The notes under the pieces: model-generated
Told to the model about the DNA's origin: nothing
Databases searched by the model: none
What the model saw: the letters and a program-made list of their open reading frames with translations, nothing else
Part shown: positions 15,051 to 22,843 of the stretch, piece after piece
Position numbering within the stretch: position 1 is the stretch's first letter
Layout of the letters: every line of letters starts with the position of its first letter
Assembly: GCA_964465355.1 (NCBI GenBank)
Contig: CAYXJZ010000049.1
Location: 1-23,710, forward strand
DNA: 23,710 nucleotides
From: JAABTL01 sp964465355
GTDB taxonomy: Bacteria; Deinococcota; Deinococci; Deinococcales; Trueperaceae
Reading direction: 5' to 3'
Made by a program: the position numbers and the translations under genes

Positions 15051-16106
15051 CTACGCCTGGCCCAAGGCCTGGACCACCGCGTCCGTCATCGAGGTGGTCG
15101 AAGCCTGTCCCCCTAGGTCGGCCGTGCGTCTGGCCGGCTCGGACAGGACGCGCACCACCGCCCGCTGGATCATGTCGGCGGCGGCATCCAGACGCGCGTC
15201 GCCGTGCCGCTGCCCCAGCCAGGCCAGCAGCATGGCCACCGAGAGGATCATGGCGGTGGGGTTGGCCACGCCGCGACCGGCGATGTCGGGCGCGGAGCCG
15301 TGCGTGGCCTGCGCCATCGCGTGCCTTGGCCCCGCCGACAGGCCGGCAGCCAGGCCGAGGCCACCCACCAGGCCGGCCGCCAGGTCGGAGAGGATGTCGC
15401 CGAAGAGGTTGGTGGTCACCACCACGTCGTAGTCCTGCGGTCGCATGGCCAGGCGCATGGCGAAGGTGTCCACCAGCACCTCGCCGTAGTCCACGTCGGG
15501 GTACTCGGCCGCCACCGCCCTGCATGCATCGGCGAACATGCCGCAGGTCAGCTTGAAGACGGTGTCCTTGTGCACGGCGGTGAGACGCCCACGGCGGCTG
15601 CGGGCCAGATCGAAGGCGGCGCGGGCCACCTTCTCCGAGCCCTGCTTGCTGATGACCCGCACCGACATGCTCAGTTCGGGGGTGGGTCGGAACTCGCCGC
15701 TGCCGGCGACCATGTTGCGGTCGGGCGGGAAGCCCTCGTTGTTCTCGCGCACGATGATCAGGTCGACGTCCTCGTGCAGGGCCTGCACACCGGGGAAGCT
15801 GCGTGCCGGGCGGACGTTGGCGAAGAGGTCGAAGTGCTTGCGCAGGATGGGGTGCGGGTTGATGGCCTGCGGATGCTTGGGGTAGGCCTGGTGGCCGATG
15901 GGACCGAGCACCCAGCCGTCCATGGTCTCGAGCTTCTCCAAGGTGCCATCGGGAAGCGTGTGCCCGAGCTCCTCGAAGGCCCTCGCACCGATGGGCAACG
16001 CCTGCCAGGTCAGATCGACCCCGGTCGCCGCGGCGGCAGCCTTGGCGACATCCACCGCGGCAGGCACCACCTCGAGGCCGATGTCGTCGCCGAGCAACAC
16101 GGCCAA
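15051..16106 (-). CDS. isocitrate/isopropylmalate-family beta-decarboxylating dehydrogenase
   Basis: The product is 351 residues from TTG 16106. Family marks are LLGDDIGLEVVPAAVDV at the N-terminus (usually GDGIGPE), VRPARSFPG for the substrate arginine, IIVRENNEGFPPDRNM, KDTVFKLTCGMF, DVVVTTNLFGDILSDLAAGLVGGLG with the metal-binding aspartates, and HGSAPDIAGRGVANPTAMILS for NAD. The family oxidises and decarboxylates 2-hydroxy acids such as isopropylmalate, isocitrate, tartrate or malate. The RENNEG version and the lack of leu genes nearby argue for a catabolic 2-hydroxy acid rather than leucine synthesis. A tyrosine usually follows the RENxEG motif and is not found here. The start is uncertain: a CTG at 16124 overlaps the gntR stop (CTGA) and would add LKATYR, which better completes the first strand. 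It forms an operon with gntR. Confidence 0.85.
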   Translation of the reverse strand: MAVLLGDDIGLEVVPAAVDVAKAAAAATGVDLTWQALPIGARAFEELGHTLPDGTLEKLETMDGWVLGPIGHQAYPKHPQAINPHPILRKHFDLFANVRPARSFPGVQALHEDVDLIIVRENNEGFPPDRNMVAGSGEFRPTPELSMSVRVISKQGSEKVARAAFDLARSRRGRLTAVHKDTVFKLTCGMFADACRAVAAEYPDVDYGEVLVDTFAMRLAMRPQDYDVVVTTNLFGDILSDLAAGLVGGLGLAAGLSAGPRHAMAQATHGSAPDIAGRGVANPTAMILSVAMLLAWLGQRHGDARLDAAADMIQRAVVRVLSEPARRTADLGGQASTTSMTDAVVQALGQA

Positions 16107-16120
16107 GCGATAGGTGGCCT

Positions 16121-16852
16121 TCAGCTGGCCACCAGCGTCGGGTCCGTCGCCTTCTGCTTCTGCCCCTCGGCCGCGCGCTTCAGGGCGGCCTCCACCAGAT
16201 GCCAGGAGTTGCGGATGTGCACCTCCATGGCCGCCCTCGCTGCCGCCGGATCGCGGGCGAGGATCGCCTCCATGACCGTCTTGTGCTCACCCCGGCTGGG
16301 ATCGGTGCGGGTGTTCCCCACCCAGGCGGCGCCGCGCACCACGTTGATGTGGGTCCACAGCTCGTCGACACGGTCCACCAGGAGCGGGTTGTGGCTGGCC
16401 TGGGCGATGGCGGCGTGGAACTCGCTGTTGAGCACCAGCGACTGGTCACGGTCGCCTGCGTCCGCCGCCGCGTCGATCTGGTCGAAGATGCGCCGCATCT
16501 CGCCGAACTCCTCCTCGGTGCCGCGCTCGGCGGCCAGGAAGGCCGACAGCCCTTCCATGCCAAGGCGCAGGTCGTAGATGTTGTGCGCGAACTCGTAGCC
16601 GAGGGTGCGCACCACCACGCCCCGGTAGGGGATGTCCACCGCCAGCTGGGTGCGGACCAGCTGCTTGAGGGCCTCGCGCATGGGGGTGCGGCTGACCTGG
16701 AAACGTTCCGTCAGGTCGCGCTCCACCAGGCGTTCGCCTGGCTGGAGATGGCCGGTGACGATCTCCCACTTGAGGCGCTCGAAGATGACCTCGGACATCG
16801 TTTTGTTCTGGCCCATCGCTTGTAGGATCCCGGCAGGGTCATGGGTGGTCAC
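16121..16852 (-). CDS. GntR-family regulator, FadR/FCD subgroup
   Basis: The product is 243 residues. GTG 16852 is preferred because AAGGAA lies at 16859-16864 with 6 bases between. An ATG at 16816 is the alternative. Residues 20-85 form the winged helix (VIFERLKWEIVTGHLQPGERLVERDLTERFQVSRTPMREALKQL). Residues about 90-230 are the all-helical FCD ligand domain, with LNSEFHAAIAQASHNPLL and later histidines likely to bind a metal and a carboxylate ligand. Such proteins repress catabolic genes until an organic acid binds. TGGTATACCA-like sites in its own promoter and in three others of this cluster make it the likely local regulator. Confidence 0.9.
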   Translation of the reverse strand: MTTHDPAGILQAMGQNKTMSEVIFERLKWEIVTGHLQPGERLVERDLTERFQVSRTPMREALKQLVRTQLAVDIPYRGVVVRTLGYEFAHNIYDLRLGMEGLSAFLAAERGTEEEFGEMRRIFDQIDAAADAGDRDQSLVLNSEFHAAIAQASHNPLLVDRVDELWTHINVVRGAAWVGNTRTDPSRGEHKTVMEAILARDPAAARAAMEVHIRNSWHLVEAALKRAAEGQKQKATDPTLVAS

Positions 16853-16909
16853 ATCGAGTTCCTTCCAGGCCCTCCGCTTCCAGCGTGGGCAGACCGAAGT
16901 ACTTGACCA

Positions 16910-16939
16910 ACGCTACGGACTGGCATACCGGCATGTCAA
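16910..16939 (-). promoter_or_regulatory. gntR promoter with operator
   Basis: On the minus strand TTGACA (16934-16939) and TAGCGT (16910-16915) are 18 bases apart. TGGCATACCG (16921-16930, plus strand) sits in the spacer and resembles the other GntR-type palindromes of the cluster. This suggests autoregulation. Confidence 0.6.
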
Positions 16940-16976
16940 GGCAGCCGCCCTGGCGACTGCCCCGACACACCCGCCC

Positions 16977-18779
16977 TCAGCCCGCGACGATCGGCAGGAT
17001 CAACCGCGAGGGGTGCTTGCTGTCGTGATGGATGGTGTTGGTGGCCACCACCATGCGCCGGTGGCGGCCGAGGGGCTCACCGCTGTTGGGGTTGACGTCG
17101 TACTTGGGCCAGTTGCTGCTCGACACGTCCACCCTGATGCGGTGCCCGGCCTTGAAGAGGTTGCTGGTCGGCGGCAGGGGGAAGCGCAACTCGTACACCT
17201 GCCCAGGCTCCATCAGCTCCTGCTTCTCGAAGCCGTTGCGGTAGCGGCAGCGGCGGATGCTGAAGGTCAGCTCCAGCGCGTAGCCGTGCGGGTAGTCGGC
17301 GGTGGGCGGGTACTGGTCGATGAGCTTGGCGGTGAAGTCGGTGTCAACCGCCGAGGACGACACGTGCAGCACCACCTCGATGGGGCCGGTCAGCTCGACG
17401 TCCTGCGTCAAGGGCTCGGTCTGGAACACCACGACGTCCTTGCGCGACGACAGCGGCAGGTGGTTCGAGGCCCATGGCATGTCGGGGTGCTGGAGCTGGT
17501 CGAAGCCGCCGCCGCCACGCTCGTACATGCTGGTGCGGCGGGCGCTGATGCTGGGAACCGGGTCGCGCGGGTCGAAGTCGTAGGTGGTGGCGTCCGCCTC
17601 GAGCGCCGACGCCTCCTTGGCCAGCCTGCCGTCGCCATGGAGGTAGAAGGAGGTCGGCTTCATCCCCTCGGGCGGCCACACCTGTTCGTCGCGCCAAGCC
17701 CCACCGTGGTCCATCCTGCCGTTGGCCAGCCGCTTGCCGCTGCCGCCGCCCATGACGAAGAGGCGGACGGGCGCGCCGTCCGACACCCCCGTGTCGATGC
17801 CCTTGAGGGTGGCATCGAACCAGTCGAGCCGCTGCTCGATCGAGTCGAAGACGGCGTCCTCGCCGAAGTCGACATCACCGGAGAAGGTCACCCCCTCCTC
17901 GCTCATCCCGTGGATCCATGGCCCGAGGATCAGGCGCTGCGAACCGAGGCGGCGCGAGGTCATGGCCTGGTAGTTCTGCGTCGTCTCCATGGGGAAGGCG
18001 TCGTACCAGCTGCCCAACCAGGTGACCGGCACGTCCTTGAAGGTGTCGTAGTGGGCCGAGAGGTTCAGGCCGGGGTTCTTCCAGTAGTCGTCGAAGTCGC
18101 CGCGGGTCATGAAGTCGATCAGCGCGCGCTCGTAGCTGGGGAGGCGCGACAGCGGCGTGAGGCCTTCGCGGATGGGGTAGCCGTCGCGGATCCAGTCGCT
18201 TGCATGGGCCCGCATCTCGGCGATGGCCTTGCGCAGCACCGGGTCGGCGGCGGCCTCCTTGCTCGACTCGGCCATCATCAGCACCCAGTTGACACGGTGG
18301 AACTCGAAGGCACCGCCGCGCCGGCTGCGGGTCTGATGGAAGTTGGCGTTGCCCTGGCTCACGAACATGGAGGCGAGGTAGGGCGGGTTGGTGGTGGCCA
18401 GGCTGGACTGGGTGACCGCCATGTAGGAGGTGCCGAAGGTGCCGACCTTGCCGTTGCACCAAGGCTGCTCGCCCACCCAGAGGATGGTGTCGTGGCCGTC
18501 CTGCGCCTCGTTGACGAAGGGCTCGAAGATGCCATCTGAGTCGTAGCGGCCGCGCACGTCCTGGATGACGACCGCGTAGCCGTGGAAGGCGAAGCGGCGG
18601 CAGAGCTTGCGCATCGAACCGCTGGCGCGGTCGTATGGCGTCCTCAGCAGGATGGTCGGCCAAGACTCGGTTCCACCCTTGGCGCCACGGGGCAGGTACA
18701 CGTCGGTGGCCAGCCGGATATCGTCCCGCATGGGCACCATGGTGGCGGTCGTGCACTCGATGTCGTCGGTTCTGGACAC
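16977..18779 (-). CDS. CocE/NonD family hydrolase (S15-type acyl hydrolase)
   Basis: The product is 600 residues from GTG 18779, supported by GGGAGG 6 bases upstream. The longer open frame to 19073 would run through the promoter region. The N-terminal alpha/beta-hydrolase core has RTPYDR, VIQDVRGRYDSDG and the nucleophile Ser118 in GTFGTSYMAV, with Asp260 (GSWYDAF) and His290 (GPWIHGM) completing the triad. The C-terminal third (YDFDPRDPVPS..., PLTQDVELTGPIEVVLHVSSSAVDTDFTAKLIDQYPP, GHRIRVDVSSSNWPKYDVNPNSGEP) is the jelly-roll domain of the CocE family. Known members cleave esters or amides such as cocaine, cephalosporin side chains, amino-acid esters or X-Pro peptides. There is no signal peptide. 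The neighbouring peptide permease suggests an imported acylated or peptide substrate. Confidence 0.92.
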   Translation of the reverse strand: MSRTDDIECTTATMVPMRDDIRLATDVYLPRGAKGGTESWPTILLRTPYDRASGSMRKLCRRFAFHGYAVVIQDVRGRYDSDGIFEPFVNEAQDGHDTILWVGEQPWCNGKVGTFGTSYMAVTQSSLATTNPPYLASMFVSQGNANFHQTRSRRGGAFEFHRVNWVLMMAESSKEAAADPVLRKAIAEMRAHASDWIRDGYPIREGLTPLSRLPSYERALIDFMTRGDFDDYWKNPGLNLSAHYDTFKDVPVTWLGSWYDAFPMETTQNYQAMTSRRLGSQRLILGPWIHGMSEEGVTFSGDVDFGEDAVFDSIEQRLDWFDATLKGIDTGVSDGAPVRLFVMGGGSGKRLANGRMDHGGAWRDEQVWPPEGMKPTSFYLHGDGRLAKEASALEADATTYDFDPRDPVPSISARRTSMYERGGGGFDQLQHPDMPWASNHLPLSSRKDVVVFQTEPLTQDVELTGPIEVVLHVSSSAVDTDFTAKLIDQYPPTADYPHGYALELTFSIRRCRYRNGFEKQELMEPGQVYELRFPLPPTSNLFKAGHRIRVDVSSSNWPKYDVNPNSGEPLGRHRRMVVATNTIHHDSKHPSRLILPIVAG

Positions 18780-18825
18780 GGTCGGGCCTCCCTGGCTCAG
18801 TGATGGCGTTGTGCGCTCTGACGGT

Positions 18826-18835
18826 TTGTATACCA
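18826..18835 (-). promoter_or_regulatory. GntR-type operator over the -10 of the CocE hydrolase gene
   Basis: TTGTATACCA is a near-palindrome of the TGGTATACCA type. On the minus strand it supplies a TATACA -10 (18827-18832), giving a leader of about 40 bases that contains the GGGAGG ribosome binding site. The -35 is weak. Confidence 0.55.
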
Positions 18836-18880
18836 CAATGCCAGAATGCCACCGGCCCAGATGGGGTAGGCTGCGCCGCA

Positions 18881-18923
18881 TTGACGGCAGCCGCCATCGG
18901 GTCGTATTCTGGTACACCAGAAT
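18881..18923 (+). promoter_or_regulatory. promoter and operator of the peptide-permease operon
   Basis: TTGACG (18881-18886) and TATTCT (18905-18910) are separated by 18 bases. The palindrome ATTCTGGTACACCAGAAT (18906-18923) is perfect except for its two central bases. It covers the -10 and start region and contains TGGTACACCA. Its centre is 84 bases, eight helical turns, from that of the divergent operator at 18826. Confidence 0.65.
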
Positions 18924-18994
18924 CCAGCAAGGTTGATCACGCCGGTCGCTGGGGCCACCACCGGCCGTCGCGTCGCCCGAGCAGGAGGGAAGCC

Positions 18995-19105
18995 ATGAAC
19001 CCAGACCGTGCGCGAAGAACTTTGGCCATCCAACGGCAGCGAGCAGCGACGGCGCAGGCTTCCCAACGGCCACCCGCCCGCCCGCCGACCAGGATCCCGG
19101 CGTGA
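18995..19105 (+). CDS. short leader ORF (36 aa), translationally coupled to dppB
   Basis: ATG 18995 follows a strong AGGAGG (18983-18988) with 6 bases between, and the frame ends with TGA at 19103-19105. The stop overlaps the permease start (GTG 19102) as GTGA. The peptide MNPDRARRTLAIQRQRAATA... is basic and Ala/Arg/Pro-rich, with no recognisable domain. The permease GTG has no good ribosome binding site of its own, so the ORF probably serves to deliver ribosomes to it. Alternatively it is the remnant of a lost gene. Confidence 0.55.
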   Translation: MNPDRARRTLAIQRQRAATAQASQRPPARPPTRIPA

Positions 19106-20049
19106 CGGCCTACTTCATCCGCCGCCTGATCGCCGTCATACCCGTCCTCCTGGTGGTGGCCGTGGTGAGCTTCAGCATCATCCACATGGCCCCGGGCGAC
19201 CCGGCGCTGATGATCCTCGGCGACGACGCCTCCATCCAGGACGTCCAGCGCCTGCGCACCGAGCTGGGTCTCGATCGCCCCATGCTCCAGCAGTTCTTCA
19301 GCTACCTCGGCGAACTCCTGCGGGGTGATCTCGGCAGGTCGCTCTTCTTCTCCATGCCGGTCACCCAGGCCATCGCCGCCCGCGCAGAGCCGACGCTCAT
19401 GCTGACCGTCATCTCCCTGACCATCGCCTTGGTGGTCGGCGTGCTGATGGGCGTGACCGCCGCGGTTCGCCGCAACACCTTCGCCGACCAGACCATCCTG
19501 GTGGTGAGCCTCTTCGGCGTGGCCATGCCCAACTTCTGGCTGGGCCTCAACCTCATCCTGCTCTTCTCTGTCACCTTGGGCTGGCTGCCGACCAGTGGCT
19601 ACGTCTCCATCGCCGAAGGGGGGCTCGGCAGCGCCGTCAGGAGCCTGGTGCTGCCCGCCATCGCCCTCGGCTTCAGCCAGGCGGCCTTGATCAGCCGCAT
19701 GACGCGCTCAAGCGTCCTCGAGGTCCTCGGCCTCGACTACGTCCGCACGGCCAAGGCCAAGGGGGTGCCGCCGCGCACCCTGCTCTTCCGCCACGCCCTG
19801 CGCAACGCCCTCATCCCGGTGATGACGGTGGCCGGCAGCAGCCTTGCCACGCTCATCGGCGGCTCGGTGGTCATCGAGAACGTCTTCGCCATCCCCGGCG
19901 TCGGCTCGCTGATGGCCCAGTCCATCTTCCGTCGGGACTACCCCATCATCCAGGGCACCCTGCTGGTGGTGGCCGCCCTGTACGTCCTGATCAACCTCCT
20001 GGTCGACATGATCTATGTCGCCCTCGACCCGAGGATCTCCTATGAGTGA
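19102..20049 (+). CDS. peptide/nickel-type ABC transporter permease (DppB-like)
   Basis: The product is 315 residues with about six membrane segments. The first is at about 8-29, and FSIIHMAPGDPALMIL at 24-39 is the standard DppB/OppB opening. ELGLDRPMLQQFFSYLGELLRGDLGRSLFFSMPV follows, then the inner-membrane permease core. The EAA loop that contacts the ATPase is DYVRTAKAKG (212-221) followed by RHALRNALIPVM. The C-terminus YVALDPRISYE is also typical. It forms a heterodimeric channel with the next gene in the cytoplasmic membrane for dipeptides, oligopeptides or similar solutes. Its last codons overlap the next gene by 8 bases. No solute-binding protein or ATPase gene lies in the window. 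Confidence 0.93.
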   Translation: MTAYFIRRLIAVIPVLLVVAVVSFSIIHMAPGDPALMILGDDASIQDVQRLRTELGLDRPMLQQFFSYLGELLRGDLGRSLFFSMPVTQAIAARAEPTLMLTVISLTIALVVGVLMGVTAAVRRNTFADQTILVVSLFGVAMPNFWLGLNLILLFSVTLGWLPTSGYVSIAEGGLGSAVRSLVLPAIALGFSQAALISRMTRSSVLEVLGLDYVRTAKAKGVPPRTLLFRHALRNALIPVMTVAGSSLATLIGGSVVIENVFAIPGVGSLMAQSIFRRDYPIIQGTLLVVAALYVLINLLVDMIYVALDPRISYE

Positions 20050-20953
20050 GCCGACGCCCGAGCGCAACGACACCATCACGGGCGCCACTGCGGCAGGGAC
20101 GGCAGTGACCGGCACGGGCCAAGGCCCCATGCGCAAGCGGCTCGGCAAGGTGTTCAGGAACCCGGTCATCACGGCTGGCATCGTCATCCTGCTGATCCTG
20201 GCCTTGGCGGCGCTGCTTGCACCCCTGCTCGCCACCCACGACGCGCGCCGCATCAACCCGCTCGACCGCCTGCAGGCCCCCAGCTCCGAGCATTGGCTTG
20301 GCACCGACAACCTTGGCCGCGACCAGTGGAGCCGCATGCTCCACGGCGCCAGGCTGTCCATGGGGGTCGGGCTGACCACCGCCTTGCTGGTCACCGGGCT
20401 CGGCATCATCGTCGGCCTGATCTCCGGCTACTTCCGCAGGCTCGACAACGTCCTGATGCGCATCATGGACGGGATGATGGCCTTCCCCAGCATCCTGCTG
20501 GCCATCGCCTTCATCGCCGCCCTCGGACCCAACGCCCAGAACGTGGTGCTGGCGCTCACCATCGTCTACCTGCCGCGGATGGCGCGGGTGGTGCGTGGCC
20601 AGGTCCTGACCCTGCGCGAGATCGCCTACGTCGAGGGCGCCGTGGCCTTCGGCAGCAGCGCCTGGCGGATCATGACCAAGCACATGCTGCCCAACATGTT
20701 CGGGCCGGTGAACGTGCAGGCCACCTTCGTCTTCGCCTACGCCATCCTGGCGGAGGCCTCGCTGAGCTTCCTCGGCGTCGGGGTCTCGCCCGAGGTGCCC
20801 AGCTGGGGGAACATGCTCAGCCTGGGCAAGACCTACATGCGCCAGGCGCCATGGCTGCTGGCCCCTGGCTACGCCATCATGTTGACGACGCTGGCGCTGA
20901 CGCTGGTGGGCGACGGCTTGCGCGACATCTTCGACCCTCGCCAGTCGGACTGA
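20042..20953 (+). CDS. peptide/nickel-type ABC transporter permease (DppC-like)
   Basis: The product is 303 residues from ATG 20042, which overlaps the dppB-like gene by 8 bases. The longer frame from 20015 is not needed. A Thr/Gly-rich cytoplasmic tail leads to the first membrane segment (about 43-64). The hallmark HWLGTDNLGRDQWSRMLHGARLS follows at 84-106. Several further membrane segments surround the EAA loop (YVEGAVAFGSSAWRIMTKHMLPN), and the protein ends with TLVGDGLRDIFDPRQ. It is the second channel subunit of the transporter. Dense hairpins follow the stop codon, so the operon probably ends here. Confidence 0.93.
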   Translation: MSEPTPERNDTITGATAAGTAVTGTGQGPMRKRLGKVFRNPVITAGIVILLILALAALLAPLLATHDARRINPLDRLQAPSSEHWLGTDNLGRDQWSRMLHGARLSMGVGLTTALLVTGLGIIVGLISGYFRRLDNVLMRIMDGMMAFPSILLAIAFIAALGPNAQNVVLALTIVYLPRMARVVRGQVLTLREIAYVEGAVAFGSSAWRIMTKHMLPNMFGPVNVQATFVFAYAILAEASLSFLGVGVSPEVPSWGNMLSLGKTYMRQAPWLLAPGYAIMLTTLALTLVGDGLRDIFDPRQSD

Positions 20954-20954
20954 G

Positions 20955-21016
20955 GTCGCTTCAGGCGACTGCCGCCGAGGCGGCCCGCCTCGGCGGGGTC
21001 CGCCCCTACGGGGCGG
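20955..21016. terminator. tandem GC-rich hairpins between convergent genes
   Basis: After the permease stop, GTCGC/GCGAC forms a small stem, CCGCCGAGGCGG (20972-20983) pairs perfectly with CCGCCTCGGCGG (20985-20996), and CCGCCCC (21000-21006) pairs with GGGGCGG (21010-21016) around TAC. No T tract is present. The array lies between convergent genes and may act as a two-way transcription block. Confidence 0.55.
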
Positions 21017-21034
21017 GCGCTGGATCTCAGCCGC

Positions 21035-21688
21035 TCACCACTTCAGCCGCAACGGGACGTGACGGGGCCGAGCACTGCGCTCGGCCCCGCGCTCACGGGC
21101 CAGGTCGTGGATGCGCAGCAGCTCGGCCACCGGATCGGCATGGTCGTCCACCCGTAGGTTGTGGTGGAAGGCGCCTTCCGGCGCGGCGATAAGCAGCGCC
21201 GCCGATTGGCGCCCGCGGCGGTCGCCCCCGGCCTGGTCGCCTGCGAGCAGGGCCCGCAGCAGCCGATCCGACAGCTCCTCCTCTGCCGCCGCACTGAAGG
21301 CCTCGTCCATGGCTTCGAGCACCTCGGGCCCGGTCAGGGTGTTGCCGGCGATGCTCAAGTGGGGCCGGAGCAGGCTGCCCTTCCAGTCCTTGGCGGCCTC
21401 CCCCGTGTGGGCGTAGCTGCCGCCGTGGCCGTCCACCCCGTGCACCTGCCTCAGATCAGGCGCAGGGTCGCCACGCAGCAGCTCGCTCAACACCTCCTCC
21501 ACGCCGTCGCCACGCGCCAGGCCCGTCAGGCCATCGGCGCCAAGGGCGTGGTGGAAACGCGCCTGGGTGGCGATGGCGCCCTGCAGGCTGACGAAGGGCA
21601 CGGCGGCCCCCACCGCCGGGACGCAGGAGGCGACGGCGATGCCGAAGGCGCCGGAACGTCGGTCGTGGGCCGCGATGGAGTAGGTCAC
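21035..21688 (-). CDS. DUF1028 family protein (Ntn-hydrolase-like fold)
   Basis: The product is 217 residues from GTG 21688, 3 bases after the stop codon of the enolase-family gene, so both form one operon. The N-terminal block MTYSIAAHDRRSGAFGIAVASCVPAVGAAVPFVSLQGAIATQA is the defining part of DUF1028. The centre (DLRQVHGVDGHGGSYAHTGEAAKDWKGSL and SIAGNTLTGPEVLEAM) and the end (RRGRQSAALLIAAPEG and LRVDDHADPVAELLRIH) also match. Structures of the family show a fold like N-terminal nucleophile hydrolases, but no activity is settled to my knowledge. It is commonly found with peptide transporters and M20 or amidohydrolase genes, as here, and hydrolysis of an amide in the same pathway is an inference. 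Confidence 0.88.
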   Translation of the reverse strand: MTYSIAAHDRRSGAFGIAVASCVPAVGAAVPFVSLQGAIATQARFHHALGADGLTGLARGDGVEEVLSELLRGDPAPDLRQVHGVDGHGGSYAHTGEAAKDWKGSLLRPHLSIAGNTLTGPEVLEAMDEAFSAAAEEELSDRLLRALLAGDQAGGDRRGRQSAALLIAAPEGAFHHNLRVDDHADPVAELLRIHDLARERGAERSARPRHVPLRLKW

Positions 21689-21691
21689 GGC

Positions 21692-22795
21692 TCAGCGGTC
21701 GATGCGGTAGCGATCGAGCTTGGCCCTGTCCACCTCGAAGCCAAGCCCTGGGCCCGTTGGGACCGGCACGGCACCGTCCACCAGCGTCATGCGCTCGGTG
21801 GTGATGTCGTCGTGGGCGAAGAGGTGACCGGCCATCTCCCCCGGCAGCAGGATGCTCGGCGTCGCGGCCACCAGGTGCAGCTCGCTGGCGGCGCCCAAGG
21901 TGAGGGTGGAGATGCGCCCGCAGATGCTGTGGATGCTGGCCGCCGCGCCGATGTCGGCGATGGCCTTGGCGCCGAGCAGGCCGCCACGGCCGGCCCCCTT
22001 GACGTGGAAGGCGGTCACCGCCTGGCGCCTGGCCAGGTACATGGCCTCGAAGCTGGACTGCACCGACTCGTCTGCCATGATCAGGGTGGCGGTGGAGGCC
22101 GTCACCCGCGCAAGCCCGTGCAGGTCACGGGCCGCCACCGGCTGCTCGATGGACTGCAGGCGCACCTCCTCCAGGTCGGCGACGACCCGAAGGGCGGTGG
22201 AGAGGTCGTACGACTCGTTGATGTCGACCCGCATGACCACCTCGTCGCCCACGGCGGCGCGGATGGCCTTCACCCGCTCGACGTCCTTCTTGGGATCCTT
22301 GCCGATCTTGATCTTCAGCGCCCGGAAGCCCTGCTCGCCGACGTAACGCTCGGCGTCCTGCACGCTCTCCTCCAGCGATGCGATGCCGAGGGGACCGGCC
22401 AGGGGGATGCTGTCACGTGCCTTGCCGCCGAGCAGCACGTGCAACGGCACCCCGAGCGTGCGGCTGAGCGCGTCGAGCGCCGCGTTCTGCACGGCGTCCT
22501 TGGCCTGCTGATGGCCGTGGAGCAGGCGGTCCATGGTGCGGAGGATGCCGAGCATGTCGAGGCTGGCACCGTGCAGGGCGGGTGCGAAGACCTGGTGGAT
22601 GGCCTCCAGGATCTCCTTGGTGGTCTCCCTCGGGATGCCGTAGCTGGTGTTGATCTCGCCGAAGCCGCTCACGCCGTCCTCGGTCAGCAGCTCGGCGATG
22701 ACCGCAGGCTGCACCTTGGTCGCCCCCTTGGCGTTGGCCCATGGCTTCTTGGGGACTTCGATGGGGTATGCCTTCACTTCGCGGATGATGGCCAT
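21692..22795 (-). CDS. enolase-superfamily enzyme, muconate-lactonizing (MLE) subgroup
   Basis: The product is 367 residues from ATG 22795, with AAGGAGG well placed upstream. The capping domain is at 1-125, followed by a TIM-like barrel. Catalytic residues of the MLE subgroup are visible: Lys161-x-Lys163 (LKIKIGKD), metal ligands Asp191 (RVDINESY), Glu217 (SIEQP) and Asp242 (ADES), and the second base Lys266 (FHVKGAGRGG). Such enzymes abstract a proton next to a carboxylate. Members include muconate cycloisomerase, o-succinylbenzoate synthase, N-acyl amino-acid racemases and dipeptide epimerases. The end of the barrel (SICGRISTLTLGAASELH) lacks the common E-S-G motif. With a peptide permease and an M20 peptidase close by, racemisation of an acyl amino acid or dipeptide is a reasonable guess, not proven. 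Confidence 0.88.
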   Translation of the reverse strand: MAIIREVKAYPIEVPKKPWANAKGATKVQPAVIAELLTEDGVSGFGEINTSYGIPRETTKEILEAIHQVFAPALHGASLDMLGILRTMDRLLHGHQQAKDAVQNAALDALSRTLGVPLHVLLGGKARDSIPLAGPLGIASLEESVQDAERYVGEQGFRALKIKIGKDPKKDVERVKAIRAAVGDEVVMRVDINESYDLSTALRVVADLEEVRLQSIEQPVAARDLHGLARVTASTATLIMADESVQSSFEAMYLARRQAVTAFHVKGAGRGGLLGAKAIADIGAAASIHSICGRISTLTLGAASELHLVAATPSILLPGEMAGHLFAHDDITTERMTLVDGAVPVPTGPGLGFEVDRAKLDRYRIDR

Positions 22796-22843
22796 GTTGT
22801 GCCCTCCTTCGAGATCGCACGGCGCGGAACGGTAGCGTCATCA

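Noticed and set aside
15204..16577. 457-codon plus-strand frame opposite the dehydrogenase and gntR
   Set aside because: Antisense shadow of two conserved proteins. No start signal or motif.
16632..18539. 635-codon plus-strand frame opposite gntR and the CocE gene
   Set aside because: It runs across two well-supported genes and an intergenic promoter, has low-complexity Val/Ala/Gly composition and no domain.
18635..19105. Longer 156-codon reading of the leader ORF
   Set aside because: It would run antisense to the CocE start and through the promoter. The strong ribosome binding site supports only the start at 18995.
20972..21016. Hairpin array considered as a small CRISPR-like or attachment-site repeat
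   Set aside because: The stems are not copies of each other, there are no spacers, and no integrase or cas gene is present.
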